Positions 9,978 through 18,900 of a stretch of 23,651 bases of DNA are shown here, one piece after another. The notes beneath the pieces were generated by a model. It saw nothing but the letters and a program-made list of their open reading frames with translations. It searched no databases and was not told the origin of the DNA. The position numbers were made by a program, and so were the translations under genes. Numbering within the stretch: position 1 is the stretch's first letter; every line of letters begins with the position of its first letter. Source of the stretch: Purshia tridentata (Eukaryota > Streptophyta > Magnoliopsida > Rosales > Rosaceae); assembly GCA_003254885.1 (NCBI GenBank), contig QANT01008618.1, forward strand, positions 1-23,651, in the 5' to 3' direction.

Positions 9978-12900
9978 TTCTCTCCATTTGCAGATGTGAT
10001 GTAGGACAACACAAGGTACGTGGCTGGGTTACAGCCTATGATAGTTTTCATCCAAGATAGTATTTGTTTTACAACAGATAGAATCTTATATTGACTCTCT
10101 CTTATTCCTTTATTATCTTTTTTCATTGAACGACTCTCACACTACAATGGAAATTTCTATTTGGACCAAAAAAGGCCACATTGTCAACAAACTTATCTTT
10201 GGGCTTTCAAAGTGGAAATTTATTTTCTAACCTAGTTGTTTCTACGTACTGTATCAATATTTCACAGGAATAGTTCATATATCCATAATTCCTTGATATA
10301 CAATGACGACAATTTCATACTAATTTGGTTTACCATTCAATTGATATGAAAATAATACATCCTAGGAAGGTATTACCTCTAGTTCTTCATTGTGATGTTT
10401 TAGTATTTCTAGCTTGGTGGTGTCAACAACTGGCACCTCTTTGATCACTGGTGGCGCTTGGTCAATAGCTAATCTTGCTGCTTCTTTCTCATAGATGATT
10501 GTGGCATTAGCTTCATCTAATTGTCGTTGCATTTCATTCAAAGTGTTTTGCAACTTTGCAATTTCTTGCCCTTTAGTTTCTTCAAGATCGATCTGCAAGA
10601 AATTGTTTGTAAATTATGTGTATCAATTTGGTTATACACTAAGCATCAAGGTTTGACACTCCTCCAACCACTCTCTTGATAGTAATTTCAAACTCAACAT
10701 GACTAAAGACTCTTTGATGAACTCACCCAAGTGATAATTGATTCCAATAAATCATACCATAACAAAGGAAAAAAGAAACAAAAAAAAGGTTCTTCGTCCA
10801 TGTGTTTTACGTACCTTGAAAACAGTTTTTGGTTCATTCATATAGTTTCAAAACTTTACATTTGGTCGTTATATATTATTTGCAATATGACGACAATTTA
10901 AACAAATTCAATTTGTCAATTTTTGTTTGAAAATCAAATTGAAGTTTACATACATGATTTTTTGTCATTTATAAGTAAAGCTTGCGAGTTTAAACAAGTC
11001 AATAGTTTTAATTTGAGAAAAATTCTATTTTGGTTATAAAATATCTTAAAATTTCAAATAATTAATATATAAAATACGAGAACCAAATACAGAGTTTTGA
11101 AACCATATGGACCAAATACGGAGTTTTGAAACCATATGGATCAAAAAAATAATTAATATATAAAATACGAGAACCAAATACGGAGTTTTGAAACCATATG
11201 GATCAAATACGTTTTTAGAGTAAACCAGAAATACCAAAATAGTTTTCTACTCCATAAAAAATGCAATACCACGTTTGTTATTCATTGCATCACTTTGGCC
11301 TTATCGAATTATTAGTGTGCTATAGCCCATAGATCACTAATAGGCGGATACTACTTATATTTGTTAACCAACTTGGTAGATAATATATACCCTCAAGTGC
11401 TTTTCAAATTCTAGTCTCCATGCTAGCTCTTCAACACGCTTTTCCAGCTTGTCCTTAGCTGCCTTAAGTGCCCCTGTTTCTCGTGCATCCTGCATCAGGG
11501 AATTTTTCTCTTTTCACCTTTCCTATGGATTAATTTAGATAAATCTTGTTTTCTTGAAATATTGAAAATGCTAATAACAGGTTGATTATAAGTAAATTTA
11601 TATAAAGAAGTGAAACTCACCATCCTAAGCTTTCTAAGCTCTTTCCTTGCTACTCTTGATCTCCAAAGACATTGAAGAGTTAGAGTTGCCTTTTTCTGCT
11701 GTTTATATGCAGAAATAGCTTCGAATCTTCGCCAATTAGTCTGTAAGAAGAAAAATTGATAGCGTTATTAAAATTATCAGTTTGGAGTTTCGAAAAGAAA
11801 CTTCGAATAATAAAAACTGAAACAGTACACACTGTTGAAAAGTTGTCCACCTCCAAATACAGCCCGCAGAAAAAGAAAAAACATCCTATCCATCCTAAAC
11901 CTCAAAACTAAAACATTACTGAATGATTCTTTTTGGAAAATAAACCATTCTCTGACAACTTGTACTATACTCCACCTAAAAAATGTGACATTATCATAAT
12001 TTCGATTGAAATATGTAAGTTTTAGTTCAATCTATGATCAAACAACAATAGACCTGATTAGTTTTGTACAATCCAATAGTATTATTCTTCAAAAATCCTA
12101 ACATTGGAAACATTTTCTTGAGTCATCTATCACTTTCTTGGTAAATAATATAACGAAGATCCACTTGACGTTTCTTAAACGCATTTTTTTAGTTACTATA
12201 AGATTTAATTTTACATTTTTAATTGTCCCAAAGATGCCAAACAATTCTCTATGTATTGTCAAAATTTAAGTTTATGTAGATTGTCGGATCCAGAGCATTT
12301 ATGACCTGAATAATGTTTGCAGCCTTAGTTGTTCTCTTGTGTCGATAACCATTTCGGGCTGCCATAGCTAGTAACCCAGTTTGGATGACTATTGCTGCTG
12401 CCTGTAATTTTGTGTAGCATCTTCTTGCTGTGTGAGCTCGTAGTTGTTTTTGTATACGGATTGAAGCAGCTTCCCTTCTCATCTGTTCATACAGCTTACG
12501 TGCAAGTTGTGCTATTTGAGGAAGAGGTGATAGAAAAACCATGTTATTCCAACTTTCAGTTTGTACTCTATTACTTCCAAATGTCATGCATTGTAGATTT
12601 ATATAAGGAAACACAAGTAACCTCTCCAATTTTTCTGCATATGAATTGTAGCCCTTTGCAGGGTAATGAATCCCTTTCTGGTTAGATGAGTTCTGATTTG
12701 CCTTTGAATGCATCTGGCAGCATTAGCCAAAACTTCAGTTCTTCGTGCATCCAGTTCAGCCATCTGACCAGCTCTCAGAAATACCTTTGATTTTCCAATC
12801 TGTAATACAGCATTTGTGAGAAACTTTTGCATAACACAAAACAAAATTGGGGGAGAATAAATGATAATGCGATTTGTTTTACACCATATAATTAGTCTAG

Positions 12901-15900
12901 GCCAACCTGATATCCCTTTAGGCCCATCCTGTCACAGATGGCAATACATGCTGATTTTTCATCAGATCTGCACATGTGAAAGAAGTAACTATCAAGGCTG
13001 TGTATGTGTTAAATGGTCATTTCCTGCTGGAATAATCAACTATGAAGAGAGATATGACACTCATATGTTCTAGATAAACAGTCATTCATAGATGGGCATG
13101 TGAGTTTTGCTAGACAACCACTGGACTTCAAAAATTTAAGTGTTAAGTAATTTGCCAACAATGTATGCCAAGCCATCAGCTTCCCTCACATGCAGCCCCA
13201 TTATGCCCTTGGAGGGGAAGAGAGGTGCAGGCATAGAGAAATATAAACGTACAACCTCATCTTGAATCTTGTAAAACAGAATTTAAGTGGGGAATGAAAA
13301 TTGAAGATTTCGAACTCGCAACTCCTGCAACTATTGGACCTCATAAGTTCAAACTACCAAGGAATGAGACAAAAATGTATATCAAGACAACATGGATTTT
13401 TTGTAAAATCAAGGCATGAAGTTCCATGTGAAAATGCTGTCATCCCAGCCTTGAATTTGAGTTCCTGTTTTCATTTCAATGTAATGACGCTAAAATTGAG
13501 AAATAGAAAACCAAATGATACATATGTCTGTAAATTATACCCATCCAGAACATCAGGAGCCAACATTCCAAAGCGGTCAAGGAACTCATCAAATGCTCTT
13601 TTTGTAGGATATCCAGCACAACTAATCCTTATAGCCTCTAGCACACCCTGTACAAGTACCATTGCAGAAACATAATTAATTTAAGTAACCTCTACAGGTC
13701 ACGGTTACTGCCTCAGCCCCTTCCCACTGCTGGAAAGCTCCCTTTAGGGAGTTTCTCTTTTATATAAATTTTTAAAACCTCAAATATAGGGAAAATATAT
13801 TCTGTGAGCAGAGTGAAACTTTACTCACCCCACATCTCAACTGGTTTAAAACATTGACATTCTCAAAAATTCCAGGCTTCAAAACTGTATTGGGCTTAAC
13901 ACATCTGATATAATGTGGTTCTGTTGTGTTTAGTGTCTCCATTAAAGCTTGTAGTTGTTGCTGCATGTCAATTTTGATTCAGAAGCAAGTTGTCTTCAAA
14001 GTTTTTAGAATCAAATAGTACCCTTTATGTAAATAAGGATTACCTTGAAACGGGTACCTATGGAAGAGAACTTGGATTGCTTTGATGTCTCCTCAGGTAA
14101 TGGCGGGAATAGATTTGCGACAAATGAGCACTTGGAGGCATCTAAGAGAGCTTGATGTTCTGCGACTACATAGTCCTTGTTTTTATCAAGAAAGTGGTCT
14201 GCTTGGTATGTGACCTGTTGACCAGAAGGCTAAACAAAGAGAGACCAAAAATTTTGTTCTTTTAACTAGGAGTTCAAGAATTTTCTTACATCTCCAGCAT
14301 AATGGTTAATTGTGAAGTCTGTTCGAGCAAGTTTTGGCTTGCTGAAGCGCTTGTGTCCTTTATATGTCTGATACATCTTTTGTGCAAATGTCTCGTGGGT
14401 TGACTTGGGAAACATACTGCAGAAAAAGTGAACTTGTTCATATATGCACAGACTCAACAGTGATGATATACTGTTCTAACATTTGTTTAGATGATTTTTC
14501 TTCGATTTTCACAGGTTGAAGCAATGTGAGACTAACTGTTTTTTCTAAAAACAGGGAACAAGTAAATATCTATTATCTTTATCTGAGCTACCATGTTAAC
14601 ACCCTGTTGAGTGAAGTTCCAAACTTAATTGTCTTGAATAAAAATATAATTAATTAGGTACTAAGGTAATCATATTCTTAGGTAGATGAGTTTATTGTTT
14701 TTAAGTGATAAGATATCAATGGTATCATGAGTGTGAAAATTATTACATACCAGGCTTCATCAAGAAGAGCAATTATGCCCCCAGGTTTCTGCAAGCAATT
14801 CGACATATTGTTATTTCAAAATTTTATACAAACTTTGTTATAACAAGCTATATGAAAATTCATACCTTCTCAATAAGATCCAAAACATCCTGGTTATCTA
14901 CAAATTCTACATAGCTCCAATTTATTTCATCCCTTGTGTACTCTTCTTGCTCCATCTTGAATACATGCTGTAGTGGAAGTTGCTTATCAAATAAATAATC
15001 TCTGTTTAAATATGTTTCAACTGTATCTCGAAATGATATCCTACCTGATTAAAATGTTGTTGCAGCTTTTCATTTGTTAGGTTGATACATAGCTGCTCGA
15101 AACTAGCAAATCAAGCACTAGATTAGGTCTTTATTTCAAAATGTAATTTTGTTTTTTTGTTTGTTTCAATCAGTAAACCTTTTACTTCTGTTAAGCTTAT
15201 CATTTCTATGTACCTGTTGATCTTGAAGCTTTCAAAACCATATATATCAAGGACTCCAATTAAGCTTGCTGCATTTGGATCCTGACCAATTGAACTGTTT
15301 ATCTTATCCACAATCCTGCAATGGATTAGGAACCAATAGATGTAATTAATCCTTATATAATCTGGTAAGTCTACGCTAGATTATGGTATTAGAGATCAAT
15401 GTTGGTTCAAAGAAATATGCAGACTACATGAGTTTTGTGACTGCTGTACTCTGCTATCACATTCTTGTGCAAAAAAATCCTGGCTGAAAAGTTGATAAGA
15501 TGTTTAACTTTCTTATTGAGCACTTATTGCTCCCATTCTGGATGGCTATACTAAATTACTAATCACTTGCGCAGGGTACAATGTATAAGTCTATTTACTT
15601 ACCAATCAAATAGTCGGGAGTACACAGTCTTTGCCAGGGCATCACGACTTAAGGTAGCTGAGTCTGGGTCCAGTGGTTTTGTAATGTTACCATCAGGAGT
15701 CACTATGACACGCTTGCAAAGCGAGTCTTCTAAAGCCTTCTCATCACACCTGAAGGGAAACATGTTGGAAGACATTAGAAGGCATCATTAAAAAATAGTT
15801 GAGAAACTTCATTTAAGTCATTCAAAATTTATCAAAGTTCTAACATGAGTAGCTCTGCAGCTGTTTGGAGATGATAGCATGATTGTTCATCTTTTAATTT

Positions 15901-18900
15901 GGAAGAATCAATTTCCTTCCCCTTGATGAAGTCAATGTTCCCAAGATGAAGAATAGCAGCAACCACTCGGAATATGGCATCCTACAGAAGGACATGGTTA
16001 GAGGAAACTGTCAAATTGCAATTGTATTGATGCTAGGCTCCATACCTGCTCTTCCTGGCTGATCCCTACAACATCCATGGCATTTCTAGTTTCCAAATAC
16101 TCTCTTGCATCATCTACATTTGCTACTTCATAGCAGTAGGATTGATTAAGATAGTGGAAAGTTCTTGGGTCCCCTAACTTGTACTTGATGACATCCTGTC
16201 ATAGAGCATTTGTCAACCATGCATACAAGAAACACACACACACACACACACTTATCCGGACGTCCAGAGTTTAGCTAAACCCGGTTCTTTAAATTTAACT
16301 CGCTGAAACAATACGATGATGATTGAAATAGAGCAATTAATGACAAAGTGAAACATGAAGTGCAAAATGTAATAAAATATAAGAGATGTCCTTGTTAGAT
16401 AACCACTAGACCTTAATAACTGAAGTTGTCAGGGAAGGAGTCAATAGCATATATAGTATATATCAATCTAATCCCACTGAGGCGAGAGAAAAGAAAAGAA
16501 AAAACGCAAATAGCAACATATCGGTGCAGCCTCACCCAACAAACAAATAAAGAAGTTGGGAACGAGGATTCAAAATGTAGGACCTTCTAAAACCAAGCCT
16601 TGGATATTATCTTAGACAATCAGTAGACCTCAAAAGTTTTAGCTATTAGGGAATAAGCTAACAATGTGTCCTATGCATTTAGGTACAGTCTGGACGTCTG
16701 AATTGGAAGACATATGCATCCGTATTTTTTTTTATGGATAACCATCTCGAGCCCTCAACAACTTTTTTTAATAACAGCCTAGCACTTGTTCCACTTGACG
16801 CGTACAAGTTTTACCCCATATCCTCCTAGCTAGGGTGTAGAATGCGGCCCAAAATCTTAGAGTTCAAACCTAACATAAGTTGACAAACTAATTCCGAACG
16901 CTTGATGAAAAAGCAAAAATGTGCTGCCCAGTGCTCGGCAATGGATACCAAGCGCTCGGCAATGGATACCAAGCGCTCAGCAGTTGGTATTTGTTAAAAA
17001 AAAAAAGTGCGGACATCCTGTAGAGAGAGCTACTGATATATATATATATATATATAGTCATTTTTTAGAGAGGACATTTGTAAATTTCAAAATTTGGGGA
17101 TGCAGATAGAATGATAACATGGTGCCGACATGATGCTGACACGAACTAGCTGCAACACATCTCGACCTTGTCGGCCCCATGTCAGCACAATGTCAGTGCT
17201 CTATGTACATTCACAAATTTTAAATTGCGGATCTCATCTCTAGAGAATCCATATATATAGGGATTCTCTTGACACGAAATTCAGGGCATGGAGATGTACT
17301 GCATCCAGCTCATGTATTTGGATTTTCATGTCGCCATTGTGTCAGCACCATGTCGTCGCTTTGTCCACATCCTCAAACTCTTGATAAGGACTATAAATCT
17401 AGATCCTTCATCCGGTAGATTCTTATCTGAATCTATGTCCCACGTTAAGTTTTCTGAAAACACAGTATGACTAAGATGTGGAAAGATCGAGAACATTACC
17501 CTATATATAGGCGCACAATTTTCTAGTAATAGTATGTAGTTGATGCAATTAGGTAGTTACCTCTGATGGTGCCGCACAAAGCATGTAAAAACAATGGTAA
17601 TTTCTCTCTGGGTCAGAGACTTGGCAAACACGTGACCTTTCAAGAAGATATGTACGGATTGCGGCTCCAGAGATTTTCCAGTGCTTATCAAATTGGATCT
17701 CTACAAATTTACCGAAACGACTGGTACAAGCGCCACCTTATATAAGTTTAAAGAGAAAAGGGAAAGATAATAGTAAAAAGGGATAAGAGAAATGTATCTA
17801 GCTACTAGAAGAGAGAGTTAACATATATTTCACCTTGAATTGTTGTTTTTGACAGTTTTGGCATTCCCAAATGCCTCCAAGACTGGGTTGGACTGAGGAA
17901 GTGGAAACATTAAACTTCAACTAAGTCAACGTAATCACATAATATAAGTTCTATAATATAAGAACTCAACTCTCCCACATGAGTGGATCATTTTCCTATT
18001 ATATAAAAGTACAAATAGCTTAAACTCACCTCCAAGACCTGTTGTTCTACTGTTCTTCCTTCTGTACCTGATCTGCCCCCCATGAACGCTAGATATCTCA
18101 TGAGCATTTTTGTTGTCTCTGTTTTACCAGCACCACTCTCCCCACTAACCAGAATTGACTGGCTTTCTTGTTCATTTATCATTGCCCTGGTGTGTGGAAC
18201 TATCCATTTAACTATATTTTCTTACCAATATGCAATATCAATTAAGCATGGTGTCTGAGATGACATGATGGAACAAAAGTTAGTTTGCACTGCTTATATA
18301 CCTGTAACAAGTGTCTGCAACAGCAAAAAGGTGTGGACTCAGCTCCCCAAAACCAGCTCCTTTGTACTGCTCCATCATGTGGATGTCATACAAGTGTGGC
18401 AGTCTCCGGAATGGATTCACGGCTATTAGAATGTTCCCAGTGTAAGTCTGCTTATGTTATATCATTGGTTGTTAGTTAACCAGTTCTTTTTATATCAATA
18501 TTATTTACTTTCAAAGGCAAATTCTTCATTACATAGGTGGTATTCATAAGGTTACTTGACTCACATATATCTCATTGAGAGCAAACCGGCAGGATAGGTT
18601 ATGCAGGACTCCCGGCTCATGAAGGTAAGCCAACTTAGTCATATCGTCAACCCCTGCTGGTGGCGCTTCTGCGTCTTTTGGGTATATGCTGGAAATGTCT
18701 GTAACCATCTGAAATTGATAAGTGCTCCCATTAGCCTATATACATACTTTTTATGTAAGTGTACTTGAGACATCAATACTTTGAAGTTTGGGGTTCACAG
18801 GATCAGGACATTAGAGGTGTCTGATCACTAAACAATACAAAGAACGTAGTAAATTCAATACAGTTAGATATTTTGGAAAATATAAAATGTGTGAGATGAC

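Larger units (their letters stand above)
8721..11489 (-). other. Coiled-coil dimerisation region and linker, exons 23-29
   Basis: Exons on the minus strand: 23, 11391-11489; 24, 10377-10592; 25, 9758-9897; 26, 9492-9593; 27, 9024-9132; 28, 8896-8940; 29, 8721-8780. The residues are Glu/Lys/Leu-rich with heptad-like spacing ([33 protein letters not shown]), broken by the proline segment [16 protein letters not shown] in exon 24. This is the usual myosin XI tail arrangement. Exons 27-28 (residues about 1083-1115) form the variable linker before the globular tail. Exon 28, 15 codons long, is bounded by a pyrimidine-poor acceptor (gcgaag) and is the least certain exon of the model. Confidence 0.85.
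16196..17560 (-). other. Intron 7 of the myosin gene, enlarged (1,365 bp)
   Basis: Separates exon 7 (ending CAAPSE) from exon 8 (DVIKYKLGD). It contains a CA run at 16232-16251, a 21-bp minisatellite at about 16933-16990, a TA run at about 17037-17056 and a loosely repetitive, GC-richer section (17100-17360) where ctgacac, catgtcag and gtgtcagcaccatgtc recur in both orientations. This suggests one or more old insertions, but I cannot name the family. Confidence 0.7.
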
